Assembly: GCF_025351295.1 (NCBI RefSeq)
Contig: NZ_JANXWD010000015.1
Location: 1 to 47,031 of the forward strand
Length of the DNA stretch: 47,031 bases
Direction of reading: 5' to 3'
Origin: Phenylobacterium sp.
GTDB taxonomy: Bacteria; Pseudomonadota; Alphaproteobacteria; Caulobacterales; Caulobacteraceae
In this document: positions 26,522-35,861 of the stretch, piece by piece
Layout: each line of letters opens with the position of its first letter
How positions within the stretch are numbered: the first letter of the stretch is position 1
The notes under the pieces: model-generated
Told to the model about the DNA's origin: nothing
The model's database searches: none
Seen by the model: only the letters and a program-made list of their open reading frames with translations
Translations under genes and position numbers: made by a program

Positions 26522-26576
26522 ACTTGGTCGAGACTTGGTCAGCCCGCGTTCGCCGAATATTCCCCTCGGAGGGGAA
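26522..26576 (-). promoter_or_regulatory. Pilin leader: tandem ACTTGGTC repeat and hairpin
   Basis: ACTTGGTC occurs twice within 26522-26540, 11 bases apart start to start, i.e. one helical turn. Next to it TTCCCCT (26560-26566) pairs with AGGGGAA (26570-26576) around a 3-base loop. Both lie in the probable 5' leader of the pilus operon, 40-100 bases before the first start codon, and could bind a regulator or shape mRNA stability. Confidence 0.35.
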
Positions 26577-26639
26577 AATAGAACCGGCGCGGCGCCCAGG
26601 GTTGCAAGTCCCGAATTTACCTTTTGTTAGCCACTTACC

Positions 26640-26668
26640 GCTCTAGAACCGCGTTCGGTCACTGTCAA
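26640..26668 (-). promoter_or_regulatory. Candidate Caulobacter-type housekeeping promoter of the pilus operon
   Basis: On the minus strand TTGACAG (starting 26668) is followed after 14 bases by TCTAGAGC (26647-26640). This fits the Caulobacter sigma-73 pattern TTGACGS-N10-14-GCTANAWC with few mismatches. It would give a leader of about 150 bases before the pilin start at 26480. Confidence 0.4.
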
Positions 26669-26910
26669 GGTAGAGCCTCTAGACGGTGGAGGGTCGCGAA
26701 GGCTGGCGGCCGTTGCTTGTGACCGCCGAGCGATCGGTCGCGAACGCGCTGCTTTGCAGGCTACGCGACGGCGCGCAGGTCCGGTAAGCTTTACATTAAG
26801 GCGCCGGCGGTGATCGCCTGCGCCAGGCGATGTGTCCTTGCGTACGGGTTTCCGGTTCGGTGTAGCCTGGGGTCGTGCCGGGCCGGTGGGGCGCGCGGCT
26901 GGGAGGGCAG

Positions 26911-28224
26911 ATGGCCGCTGACGGCGCCTGGCCGAGGGGAGCCGATCCGGAGCCGCGGGGCCCGGACGACGACCGTACGCGCCGCGCGGTCGCGCAGCTG
27001 CACGCCATCCTGGGCGATGTGGAAGGCCGGCTGGCCGCCCCCGGGCCCGCGCCGCTGCCGCCGGACGCGATGGTCGCCCTGGCCGAGGCCCTGGAGACGC
27101 TGGCCTGGCGCGTGTCGCAACGGGAGCACGACGCCGCCGGCCGGCACGCGGCCCTGGGTGCGACGCTGGATGCGCTGGCGCAACGCCTGGAGATCCGGGT
27201 CGACCGCGGCGCGGCCCCGCAGGTCGATGCGTCCGCCGACCTGGCGCCTGCCGCGGCCGCCCGGACGGCTGTCGTTGCGGCGACGGACCCGGCTTCGATC
27301 CGGCTGATCTTCGGCGCCGCCAGCACGGCGGCCGCGCTCAGCGTGCTGGGGGCGTGCGCGCTGGTGCTGGCCCATCCCGGGGCGCTGCCGCAGGCGATCG
27401 CGTCACCGCCGACCGATCTGCCGCTGCGGCCTGGCCCGATGCCGGCTCGCCCGGCCGTCGCCGGCCGCCTGGCGACCGCGCTGCCGGCGGCCGCCGCGCC
27501 GACCGCGCCGGCCAGGGACGCCGTGCGCGACACCTATGAGGCGGCGACCGCGGCGCTCGCCCGGGGCGAGGCGACGGCCCTGCCGCGGCTGACCGGCCTG
27601 GCCCAGGGGGGCGACGCCAAGGCGCAGCTGGCGCTGGCCGGCCTCTACGAGAGCGGCGGGGCCGGCACGCCGCGCGACCTGGGCGCCGCGCGCGGCTGGA
27701 CCCGTCGCGCGGCGGAGGGCGGCGACCGGATCGCCATGCACAACCTGGCGATCTTCCTGGTCAACGGGGAGGGTGGCGCGCGCGACGACGGTGAAGCCGC
27801 GGTCTGGTTCCGCCGCGCCGCCGAGCGCGGCGTGGTCGATTCGCAGCACGACCTCGGCCTGCTCTACGAGAGCGGTCGCGGGGTGGAGCGGAACCTGCGG
27901 GAGGCCTACCGCTGGTTCACGGTGGCGGCGAACGCCGGCGACACGGCGTCCCGCGAGAAGCAGCTGGAGCTGGAAGCCCGCCTGAGGCCTGCCGAGCGGT
28001 CGGCCCTGGACCGCGACGCCTCCGGCTACCAGCCCGGCGCCAGCCCGCCCACCGAGCTCGCCATGGTCATCCCGCCGGCCGCCACCCTGTCGGAAACCCA
28101 GGCCCTGCTGGCGCGCAAGGGCTACTACGTCGGCCCGGTGGACGGGGTCTCGTCGGCCGCGCTCACGACCGCCGCGGCCGCCTATCTGCACGACCACCCC
28201 GGAGTAACCGCCAGCGCGCCCTAG
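26911..28224 (+). CDS. PodJ-like membrane protein with Sel1 repeats and a peptidoglycan-binding-like end
   Basis: A 437-residue protein with a cytoplasmic, helical N-terminus (about 1-125), one membrane segment (about 132-154), a Pro/Ala-rich linker and at least three Sel1-type repeats: AQLALAGLYESGGAGTPRDL, AMHNLAIFLVNGEGGARDD and SQHDLGLLYESGRGVERNL (about residues 195-315). It ends with SETQALLARKGYYVGPVDG, resembling a peptidoglycan-binding domain. This is the layout of the polar organiser PodJ and its relatives, but the coiled-coil part is much shorter, so it is a relative rather than PodJ itself. The ATG at 26911 has GGGAGGG just upstream; a GTG at 26875 is possible. It converges on the alcohol dehydrogenase gene. 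Confidence 0.78.
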   Translation: MAADGAWPRGADPEPRGPDDDRTRRAVAQLHAILGDVEGRLAAPGPAPLPPDAMVALAEALETLAWRVSQREHDAAGRHAALGATLDALAQRLEIRVDRGAAPQVDASADLAPAAAARTAVVAATDPASIRLIFGAASTAAALSVLGACALVLAHPGALPQAIASPPTDLPLRPGPMPARPAVAGRLATALPAAAAPTAPARDAVRDTYEAATAALARGEATALPRLTGLAQGGDAKAQLALAGLYESGGAGTPRDLGAARGWTRRAAEGGDRIAMHNLAIFLVNGEGGARDDGEAAVWFRRAAERGVVDSQHDLGLLYESGRGVERNLREAYRWFTVAANAGDTASREKQLELEARLRPAERSALDRDASGYQPGASPPTELAMVIPPAATLSETQALLARKGYYVGPVDGVSSAALTTAAAAYLHDHPGVTASAP

Positions 28225-28337
28225 GGCCTTTCTGGTTCAAGTGGACTCACTTGAACCCGATAAAAAGGCTCTAACTCTTTGAATTAGAGCGCGTCGGGCG
28301 GCGAAACCGGGATCCACTTTCGCCTGACGCGCCCTAG
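28215..28337. repeat. Composite palindromic element between two convergent genes
   Basis: The element has three nested inverted repeats: TTCAAGTG/CACTTGAA (28237-28256), CTCTAA/TTAGAG (28269-28289) and GCGCGTC/GACGCGC (28289-28332). The 10-base sequence CGCGCCCTAG occurs at both ends (28215-28224 and 28328-28337). Both flanking stop codons lie in these end repeats. It is the kind of interspersed palindrome found between alphaproteobacterial genes and could stop transcription from both sides. Confidence 0.75.
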
Positions 28338-29413
28338 CCGTTGGGCTGCACCAGGATCTTCACGTGCGCCTCGGGATCGCCCAGGGCGGTGAAGGCGTCG
28401 GCCACCCCGTCCAGCCCGACCGTGCCGGTGACCAGGCCGGTGACGTCGATGACGCCCTCGGAGAGCTGGCGAAGGGTCATGGCGAACTCCTCGGGCGAAT
28501 AGCCGAACACGAAGGTGAGCTCGATCTCCTTGGTGATGGCGATGGAAGGCTCGATCTTGTCGGTCTCCATGCAGACGCCTGCCACGACGATCTGGCTGCC
28601 GGCCGGCGCGGCCTCGATCAGCGCCTGCAGGACGCCAGGAGACCCGACGCACTCGAACACCACCGGCTGGGCGATGGCCTGGCCCATCATCCGCATCATC
28701 CCCTGGGCGGCGCGGCTCTTGGGGACCCCCAGGCCCTCCCAGCGCTCGTGCGGGCTCTCGACCGCCGGGTCGATGACGATGTCGGCGCCCAGGCGCTCGG
28801 CGGCGGCCCGGCGGCGCGGCGAGAAGTCGGCGGCGATCACCGGGCCGTGGCCCTTGGCCTTCAGGCCCGCGATCACCGCCAGGCCGACCGGGCCGCAGCC
28901 GATCACCAGCGAGACCGACTTGGGCTCCAGCCGCGCCTTGGCCACCGCGTGGGCGCCGACCGCGAAGGGCTCGGTGAGGGCGGCCTGGTCGGTCGGCAGG
29001 CCGTTGGGGACCGCCAGGATCAGCGCCTCCGACAGGATCATCCGCTCGGCGAAACCGCCGGGGAGGCGGTTGGAGAAGCCCAGGGCCTCCATGCCGGCGC
29101 CGTGGACGGTGACCGGCACGCTGACCACCCGGGTCCCGATCTTCAGGGCCTTGGCCGAGCCCGGGCCGTGGTCGAGGATCTCGGCGCAGAACTCGTGGCC
29201 GAACACCGTGTCGGCGCTGGGATCGAAGCCGCTGTCCGGCGCGCCGGAGCGCCGGCCGAGGTCGATCATATGCTCCATGTGGTGCAGGGCGTGCAGGTCC
29301 GAACCGCAGATGCCGCAGGCCAGCGTCTTGACCAGCACCTGGCCGGCGCCGGGGGTCAGCTCCGCGATCTCGTCGCAGACCAGCCGCCTGTCGCGTCGGA
29401 TCACTGCTCGCAT
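28334..29413 (-). CDS. Zinc-binding alcohol dehydrogenase family protein
   Basis: A 359-residue medium-chain dehydrogenase. The catalytic zinc site is formed by Cys36 (CGICGSDLH) and His73-Glu74 (FGHEF). The four-Cys structural zinc loop is absent; that region reads MIDLGRRSGAPDSGFDPSAD. The Rossmann motif is VIGCGPVGLAVIAG, followed by AADFSPRRRAAAERLGAD, where the acidic residue after the strand favours NAD over NADP. The substrate is unknown. It is a single-gene unit, divergent from fabD, with its stop codon inside the intergenic palindrome. Confidence 0.88.
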   Translation of the reverse strand: MRAVIRRDRRLVCDEIAELTPGAGQVLVKTLACGICGSDLHALHHMEHMIDLGRRSGAPDSGFDPSADTVFGHEFCAEILDHGPGSAKALKIGTRVVSVPVTVHGAGMEALGFSNRLPGGFAERMILSEALILAVPNGLPTDQAALTEPFAVGAHAVAKARLEPKSVSLVIGCGPVGLAVIAGLKAKGHGPVIAADFSPRRRAAAERLGADIVIDPAVESPHERWEGLGVPKSRAAQGMMRMMGQAIAQPVVFECVGSPGVLQALIEAAPAGSQIVVAGVCMETDKIEPSIAITKEIELTFVFGYSPEEFAMTLRQLSEGVIDVTGLVTGTVGLDGVADAFTALGDPEAHVKILVQPNG

Positions 29414-29500
29414 GCGTCCGCTCCTGGATTCGTTTTCTTGTCGCCGCCGGTTCTATCCCCTAACCCTCGCGACCTCGGAATCAACAGGTAGCGTTTCGGA

Positions 29501-30445
29501 ATGAGCCTCGCCTTCCTCTTCCCCGGACAAGGCAGCCAGGCGCTCGGGATGGGCCAGGACCTGGCCGAGGCCTTCGCCGCGGCGCGCGAGGTCTTCCAGG
29601 AGGTCGACGACGCCCTGGAGCAGAAGCTGTTCAAGCTGATGAAGGACGGGCCGGAGGATCAGCTGACCCTCACCGAGAACGCCCAGCCGGCGCTGATGGC
29701 GGTCAGCGTGGCGGTGATGCGGACCCTGGAGACCGAGTTCGGCGTCGGGATCGGCAAGGCGGCCTTCGTGGCCGGCCATAGCCTGGGGGAATATTCCGCC
29801 CTGGCGGCGGCCGGCGCCATCAGCCTGTCGGACACCGCGCGCCTCCTGAAGCTGCGCGGCCAGGCCATGCAGCGGGCCGTGCCGGTCGGGCAGGGCGCCA
29901 TGGCCTCGCTGATCGGGCCGAAGACCGACCTGGCGCTGGCGGAGGCAGCGGCCAAGGCCGGCTCAGAGGTGGGCGTCTGCGTCGTGGCCAATGACAACAA
30001 CAACGGCAATGTGGTGATCTCCGGCGAGAAGGCCGCCGTCGACCGGGCCATCGAGAAGGCCAAGGAACTGGGCGCGCGGGCGATCCCGCTGAACGTCTCG
30101 GCGCCGTTCCACTGTCCCTTGATGCAGCCCGCCGCGGATGAAATGGCCGAAGCCCTGGCGGCGGCGACCATCCTGGCGCCCCGCGCGCCGATCGTGGCCA
30201 ACATCACCGCCCAGCCGACCAACGATCCCGAGGTCATTCGACGCCTGCTGGTCGAACAGGTCACCGGCCGGGTGCGCTGGCGCGAGAGCATGATCTGGAT
30301 GGCCGGGACCGGCGGAATCACCCGCTTCGCTGAGGCCGGCGCGGGCAAGGTGCTGAGCGGCATGGCCAAGCGGATCGCCCCGGACGCCGAGGCCGTTCCC
30401 CTGAACGGGTCCGCCGACCTGGAAGCCTTCGCGAAATCGCTCTGA
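29501..30445 (+). CDS. fabD: Malonyl-CoA:ACP transacylase FabD
   Basis: A 314-residue enzyme that transfers malonyl from CoA to acyl carrier protein. It begins with the FPGQGSQ motif (8-14); the nucleophile is Ser94 in GHSLGEY, and the partner His204 is in VSAPFHCPLM. Length is normal. It is first in the cluster fabD-fabG-acpP-fabF, 11 bases before fabG, with its promoter in the 87-base divergent gap shared with the alcohol dehydrogenase. Confidence 0.96.
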   Translation: MSLAFLFPGQGSQALGMGQDLAEAFAAAREVFQEVDDALEQKLFKLMKDGPEDQLTLTENAQPALMAVSVAVMRTLETEFGVGIGKAAFVAGHSLGEYSALAAAGAISLSDTARLLKLRGQAMQRAVPVGQGAMASLIGPKTDLALAEAAAKAGSEVGVCVVANDNNNGNVVISGEKAAVDRAIEKAKELGARAIPLNVSAPFHCPLMQPAADEMAEALAAATILAPRAPIVANITAQPTNDPEVIRRLLVEQVTGRVRWRESMIWMAGTGGITRFAEAGAGKVLSGMAKRIAPDAEAVPLNGSADLEAFAKSL

Positions 30446-30456
30446 GAGGGGATGGC

Positions 30457-31197
30457 ATGTTCGACCTGACCGGCAAGACCGCCCTCGTCACCGGGGCCAC
30501 CGGCGGCATCGGCGCCGCCATCGCCAGGACACTGCACGCCCAGGGCGCTCACGTGGTGCTGTCCGGCACCCGCGAGGTCGCGCTGGAGGAACTCTCGGCG
30601 ACGCTGGGCGCGCGCGTGTCGGCGGTGGCGGCGAATCTGTCCGAATCCAAGGCCGTCGACGGCCTGATCGAGGCGGCCGAGACCGCCGCCGGCGCGCCGA
30701 TCGACATCGTGGTGGCCAATGCCGGCATCACCAAGGACGGCCTGCTGCTCCGCATGAAGGACGACGACTGGGAGACCGTGCTGAAGGTCAACCTGGAGAG
30801 CTATTTCCGGCTCAGCCGCGCGGCCATGCGGGGCATGATGAAGCGCCGCCACGGCCGGATCATCGGCATCACCTCGGTGGTGGGCGTGATGGGCAATCCG
30901 GGCCAGGCCAACTACGCGGCCTCGAAGGCCGGAATGATCGGGTTTTCCAAGGCCCTGGCGCAGGAAGTGGCCACGCGTGGCATCACCGTGAACTGTGTCG
31001 CCCCCGGCTTCATCGAAAGCCCGATGACCGAGGCGCTGACCGAGGCGCAGAAAACCCAGATCCTGGCCACCATTCCGACCGGCCGGCTGGGCGTTGGGGA
31101 TGACGTGGCGGCCGCTTGCGCCTATCTGGCGAGCGACGAGGCAAATTACGTCACCGGCCAGACGCTGCACGTGAACGGCGGGATGGCCATGATCTGA
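30457..31197 (+). CDS. fabG: 3-oxoacyl-ACP reductase FabG
   Basis: A 246-residue NADPH-dependent SDR that reduces beta-ketoacyl-ACP. It has TGATGGIG (12-19), NAGIT (88-92) and the catalytic Ser140, Tyr153 and Lys157 (YAASK). The C-terminus LASDEANYVTGQTLHVNGGMAM is typical of FabG. A GAGAGGGG ribosome site lies just upstream of the ATG, overlapping the fabD stop region. Confidence 0.96.
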   Translation: MFDLTGKTALVTGATGGIGAAIARTLHAQGAHVVLSGTREVALEELSATLGARVSAVAANLSESKAVDGLIEAAETAAGAPIDIVVANAGITKDGLLLRMKDDDWETVLKVNLESYFRLSRAAMRGMMKRRHGRIIGITSVVGVMGNPGQANYAASKAGMIGFSKALAQEVATRGITVNCVAPGFIESPMTEALTEAQKTQILATIPTGRLGVGDDVAAACAYLASDEANYVTGQTLHVNGGMAMI

Positions 31198-31243
31198 CTA
31201 TCGCCAGTCCGGAGGGAACATGCTACCCGACCCCCGGATTTGA

Positions 31244-31270
31244 TCGCCAAGGCGACGGTTGACTTCAACC
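31244..31270. promoter_or_regulatory. Paired palindromes upstream of acpP
   Basis: TCGCC-AA-GGCGA (31244-31255) is followed at once by the perfect inverted repeat GGTTGA-CT-TCAACC (31257-31270), 50-75 bases before the acpP start. The second includes TTGACT, a possible -35 element, so a regulator bound here would cover the promoter. No known fatty-acid regulator site is matched with confidence. Confidence 0.35.
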
Positions 31271-31320
31271 TCTGCGTCGCCGATGCAAACACCTGACTAA
31301 GCCCTGAGGGACCTACCTAA

Positions 31321-31560
31321 ATGTCCGACGTCCTTGAACGCGTCCGCAAGATCGTGATCGAACATCTCGATGCGGATCCCGAGAAGGTGACCGAAAAGGC
31401 CAGCTTCATTGATGACCTGGGCGCCGACAGCCTCGACAATGTCGAGCTGGTGATGGCGTTCGAAGAAGAGTTCGACATCGAGATCCCGGACGATGCCGCC
31501 GAACATATCCAGACGGTCGGCGACGCCGTGAAGTTCATCGGCGAGCGGCTGGGCGGCTAA
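31321..31560 (+). CDS. acpP: Acyl carrier protein
   Basis: A 79-residue acidic four-helix protein. The phosphopantetheine attachment site is Ser38 in [14 protein letters not shown]; helix [24 protein letters not shown] is typical. It carries growing acyl chains for FabD, FabG and FabF and for lipid A and phospholipid synthesis. It has a 123-base gap upstream, probably with its own promoter, and a strong hairpin terminator downstream. Confidence 0.97.
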   Translation: MSDVLERVRKIVIEHLDADPEKVTEKASFIDDLGADSLDNVELVMAFEEEFDIEIPDDAAEHIQTVGDAVKFIGERLGG

Positions 31561-31590
31561 GCCGTCCGGAACCGTTTCATCGGAATCAAA

Positions 31591-31640
31591 GCCGCCGCGT
31601 CCCTGGGGTTCGCCCCGTAGGCGCGGCGGTTTTCGTTTTT
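31591..31640 (+). terminator. Intrinsic terminator between acpP and fabF
   Basis: CCGCCGCG (31592-31599) pairs with CGCGGCGG (31622-31629), and an inner GGGG-TTCG-CCCC tetraloop stem (31605-31616) extends it. The hairpin is followed by TTTTCGTTTTT. The T-run ends directly at the GAGG ribosome site of fabF, so partial readthrough is needed unless fabF has another promoter. Confidence 0.85.
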
Positions 31641-31651
31641 GAGGCCCACAC

Positions 31652-32931
<1,280 letters not shown>

Positions 32932-32935
<4 letters not shown>

Positions 32936-33933
32936 CCCGCCGCTTTCGCCTGAGCCGCAGGGCCGCGGGCGGGGGCGGGCTGATCGCCCTGGGCGTGGCG
33001 ATCCTGCTCGGGCTGGCGGCGGTGTTCAGCTACGCCGGGCCGGGGCCCAAGGCCAGGCCCGGCGCGGTCACCACGGTGATGCTGGCGCGCGGCTCTGGCG
33101 TGCGCCAGATCGGCCAGGCGCTGAAGGCGGCCGGGGTTATCGGTTCCGCCACCCTGTTCGACGTCGCCGCGCGGCTTACCGGGACCGCGACCCTGAAGGC
33201 CGGGGAATATGAGGTGCCGTCCGGCGCCTCGATGGCCCGGGTCCTGGCCGACATCCGGGCCGGCAAGGTGGTGCGCCACCTGATCAGCATTCCCGAGGGC
33301 TGGACCAGCGGCATGGCCCTGGACGCCGTGGCGGCGGCGCCGGAGCTGACCGGGGCCGCCGAGGCGCCGCCGGAGGGTTCGCTGCTGCCCGACACCTACG
33401 AGGTCCAGCGCGGCGAGACCCGGGCGGCGGCGATCCAGCAGATGCGCGACGCCCGCAACCGGGTGCTGGAGGCGCTGTGGGCGGCGCGCCAGCCCGGCCT
33501 GCCGCTGGCGACGCCGCAGGATGCGGTGACCCTGGCCTCCATCGTCGAGAAGGAGACCGGCCTCGCCGCCGAGCGACCGCGGATCGCAGCGATCTTCATC
33601 AACCGCCTGCGCGCCGGCATGGCCTTGCAGAGCGATCCGACGATCATCTACAGCCTCACCCGCGGACGGCCGCTGGGCCGCGGCATCCGGGCGTCTGAAC
33701 TTGCGAGCACAAGTCCCTATAATACCTACAGGACCATCGGCTTGCCGCCGACCCCGATCGCCAACCCCGGCCGCGCGGCCTTGGAGGCGGTGCTGAATCC
33801 GCCCAAGACCGACGAGCTCTATTTCGTCGCCGACGGGACGGGGGGACATGCGTTCGCCTCGACCTATGAGGCGCATGCGAAGAACGTGGAAAGATGGCGG
33901 GCGATCGAGAAGGCGAAAGCGAGTGCGAAGTGA
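32932..33933 (+). CDS. mltG: Endolytic murein transglycosylase MltG
   Basis: A 333-residue YceG/MltG protein that cuts nascent glycan strands at the inner membrane and so ends their polymerisation. A basic N-terminus and one membrane segment (about 15-35) are followed by a LysM-like part and the catalytic domain with TLASIVEKETGLAAER (the Glu of SIVEKET, about 206/208) and NRLRAGMALQSDPTIIY. The GTG at 32932 is in a 4-base overlap with fabF, matching the usual fabF-mltG coupling in Alphaproteobacteria. A 54-base inverted repeat element begins 16 bases after its stop. Confidence 0.93.
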
Positions 33934-33948
33934 AGACGAACGCAGGCC

Positions 33949-34093
33949 TTTTCCCTCCCCTTAATGGGGATGGACAGACCGCGAAGCGGTCCGGGTGGGG
34001 AAGTGTGGGCCGGAGCGCGGCGTCGGGGATGATCGTTCGTTCCCCACCCGGGCTGCTGCGCAGCCTGTTCCTCCCCATGAAGGGGAGGGAAAA
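33949..34093. repeat. Long inverted repeat between mltG and yicC with compensating changes
   Basis: The two 54-base arms, 33949-34002 and 34040-34093, both carry TTCCCCACCCGG at one end and GGGGAGGGAAAA at the other when read in the same sense. The tips differ, but each arm keeps its own small stem: GACCGCTTCGCGGTC in one and GGCTGCTGCGCAGCC in the other. The arms can therefore fold individually or together. The GGGGAGGG end of the right arm doubles as the ribosome site of yicC. Confidence 0.85.
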
Positions 34094-34096
34094 CTG

Positions 34097-34978
34097 ATGC
34101 CGATCAGCGGGATGACCGGCTTTGGCCGGGCCGACGGCGCCCTGGGCGCCTGGAGTTGGGCGGTCGAGGCCCGCAGCGTCAACGGGCGGAACCTGGAGGT
34201 GCGGTTCCGCGGGCCGCCGGGCTTCGAGGGACTGGAGCGGGCCGCGCGCGAGGGCGCGCAGGGTCGGTTCCAGCGGGGAAACCTCACCGTCGGCGTGACC
34301 GCCAAGCGCAGCGAGGGCGCGGGCTCGGTGCGGATCAACCTGGAGCAGCTGGAGCGCTATGTGGCGGCGGGCGATGGGCTGGTCGCGGACGGGCGGGTGG
34401 AGCGCGGACGGCTGGACGGCCTGCTGGCGCTCAGGGGCGTGATCGAGGTCGAGGACGCCGGGCTGGACCCGGACGCTCAGGCTGGGCTGGAGGCGGCGAT
34501 GGCGGCGGCGATCGGCGCGGCGCTGGACGGGCTGGCGGCGGGCCGGGCTTTGGAGGGCCGCCAGTTGCTGGTCGTGCTCTCGGGCCAGGTGGCGCGGATC
34601 GGCGAGTTGTCCGCCCAGGCGCGGGCGGCGGCGGCGGGCCAGCCGGCGGCGATCAAGGCCCGCTTCGAGACCCGGCTGAAGGAGCTGGCGGGCGAGGCGG
34701 CCAGCGAGGAGCGCATCGTCCAGGAGGCCGCCGCCATGGCGGTAAAGGCCGATGTGACCGAGGAGCTGGACCGGCTGGGCGGGCATGTCGAGGCGGCGCG
34801 GGGATTGCTGGCGGCGGACGTGGCGGTGGGGCGCAGGCTGGACTTCCTGACCCAGGAATTCATGCGCGAAGCCAACACCTTGTGCTCAAAATCGCAGACC
34901 GGCGCCTTGACCACCCTGGGCCTCGACCTCAAAGCCACCATCGAGCAGTTCCGCGAGCAGGTGCAGAATGTGGAGTGA
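34097..34978 (+). CDS. yicC: YicC family endoribonuclease
   Basis: A 293-residue protein that starts with the family signature MPISGMTGFGRADG and continues WAVEARSVNGRNLEVRFRGP. The C-terminal DUF1732 domain has LDFLTQEFMREANTLCSKSQ, and the protein ends TIEQFREQVQNVE. YicC proteins in E. coli and Bacillus are RNases that act on small RNAs or mRNA; the role here is inferred. The ATG at 34097 is fixed by the family start and by the GGGGAGGG of the upstream repeat. yicC-gmk adjacency is conserved. Confidence 0.93.
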   Translation: MPISGMTGFGRADGALGAWSWAVEARSVNGRNLEVRFRGPPGFEGLERAAREGAQGRFQRGNLTVGVTAKRSEGAGSVRINLEQLERYVAAGDGLVADGRVERGRLDGLLALRGVIEVEDAGLDPDAQAGLEAAMAAAIGAALDGLAAGRALEGRQLLVVLSGQVARIGELSAQARAAAAGQPAAIKARFETRLKELAGEAASEERIVQEAAAMAVKADVTEELDRLGGHVEAARGLLAADVAVGRRLDFLTQEFMREANTLCSKSQTGALTTLGLDLKATIEQFREQVQNVE

Positions 34979-34998
34979 CGCACCGCCGAAGGCGGGGA

Positions 34999-35066
34999 CC
35001 GCAGAAAACGCGGAAAACGCAGGAGGAGTCCGGGCAGGTTTCTGCGTTTTTCGCGTTTTCTGCGGT
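34999..35066. repeat. Inverted repeat between yicC and gmk
   Basis: CCGCAGAAAACGCGGAAAAC with CGCAG (34999-35022) pairs with CTGCG and TTTTTCGCGTTTTCTGCGG (35042-35065) around a 19-base loop. The arms are nearly perfect over 24 bases and contain tandem AAAACGC units. The T-rich 3' arm could let the structure end some yicC transcripts, though gmk lies only 36 bases further on. Confidence 0.75.
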
Positions 35067-35101
35067 TTGAATGCGGGCCGCTACGCGTCAAAGAGTCTGG
35101 C

Positions 35102-35827
35102 ATGAACGCGGCGCACACGGACGACCACGCCAAGCCCTGGGAGACCACGCGGCGGGGGCTGTTGTTACTGGTGTCGAGCCCGGCGGGGGCGGGGAAGACC
35201 TCGCTGACCCGCAACCTGGTGGCCGACCACTCGGACCTGACCCTGTCGATCTCGGCCACCACGCGCGCGCCGCGGCCGGGCGAGGCAGAGGCGCGCGAGT
35301 ACCATTTCAAGAGCCGCGCCCAGTTCGAGGCGATGATCGACGCCGGCGACTTCCTGGAGTGGGCGGTGGTCAACGGCAACTACTACGGCACCCCCAAGGC
35401 GCCGGTGATGGCGGCCCTGGAGGGCGGCCACGACGTGCTGTTCGACATCGACTGGCAGGGCGCGGCGCAGATCGCCGAAAAGGCGCCCGACGACAGCGTG
35501 CGCCTGTTCATCCTCCCGCCGGCCTGGGGCGACCTGGAACGCCGCCTGCGCGCCCGCGCCCAGGACTCGGAGGAGACCATGCGCGCCCGGCTGGAACTGG
35601 GCCGCGAGGAGATCCTGCACTGGGCCGAGTACGACTACGTCATCGTCAACAAGAACTTCGACCGCGCCTACGCCGACATGGGCCACATCTACCGCGCTGA
35701 GCGGATGAAGCCGGGCCGCAATTCCTGGCTGCCGGGGTTCGTGCACGGGCTGCTGGCGGAGGATGAGGCGGAGGCGACGAAGGCGTCAGCCGCGAAACCA
35801 CCTTTGCGGCGGCCGGTGCAGAAGTAG
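35102..35827 (+). CDS. gmk: Guanylate kinase
   Basis: A 241-residue kinase that phosphorylates GMP and dGMP with ATP. The P-loop is SSPAGAGKT (25-33), slightly different from the usual GPSGAGKS/T. GMP-binding segments include SISATTRAPRPGE, YHFKSRAQFEAMI and DFLEWAVVNGNYYGTP; the lid contains RRLRARAQDSEETM. It has about 17 extra N-terminal residues and a C-terminal tail of about 25. It closes the cluster that starts at fabD. Confidence 0.95.
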   Translation: MNAAHTDDHAKPWETTRRGLLLLVSSPAGAGKTSLTRNLVADHSDLTLSISATTRAPRPGEAEAREYHFKSRAQFEAMIDAGDFLEWAVVNGNYYGTPKAPVMAALEGGHDVLFDIDWQGAAQIAEKAPDDSVRLFILPPAWGDLERRLRARAQDSEETMRARLELGREEILHWAEYDYVIVNKNFDRAYADMGHIYRAERMKPGRNSWLPGFVHGLLAEDEAEATKASAAKPPLRRPVQK

Positions 35828-35861
35828 GAGACGGTCGCGTGTTCGACTGGCTGGCCAACCG

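Larger units (their letters stand above)
26481..26910. other. Divergent regulatory region between the pilus operon and the PodJ-like gene
   Basis: These 430 bases contain no convincing gene. Toward the pilus side they hold a candidate promoter (26640-26668), a G/C-rich hairpin and a tandem octamer (26522-26576). The part 26690-26860 toward the PodJ-like gene is GC-rich, with a short AT-rich patch (TAAGCTTTACATTAAG) near 26787-26802. That patch could be part of its promoter. Confidence 0.5.

Noticed and set aside
29659..31170. A 503-residue open frame on the minus strand
   Set aside because: It is antisense to fabD and fabG, both of which have full catalytic motifs.
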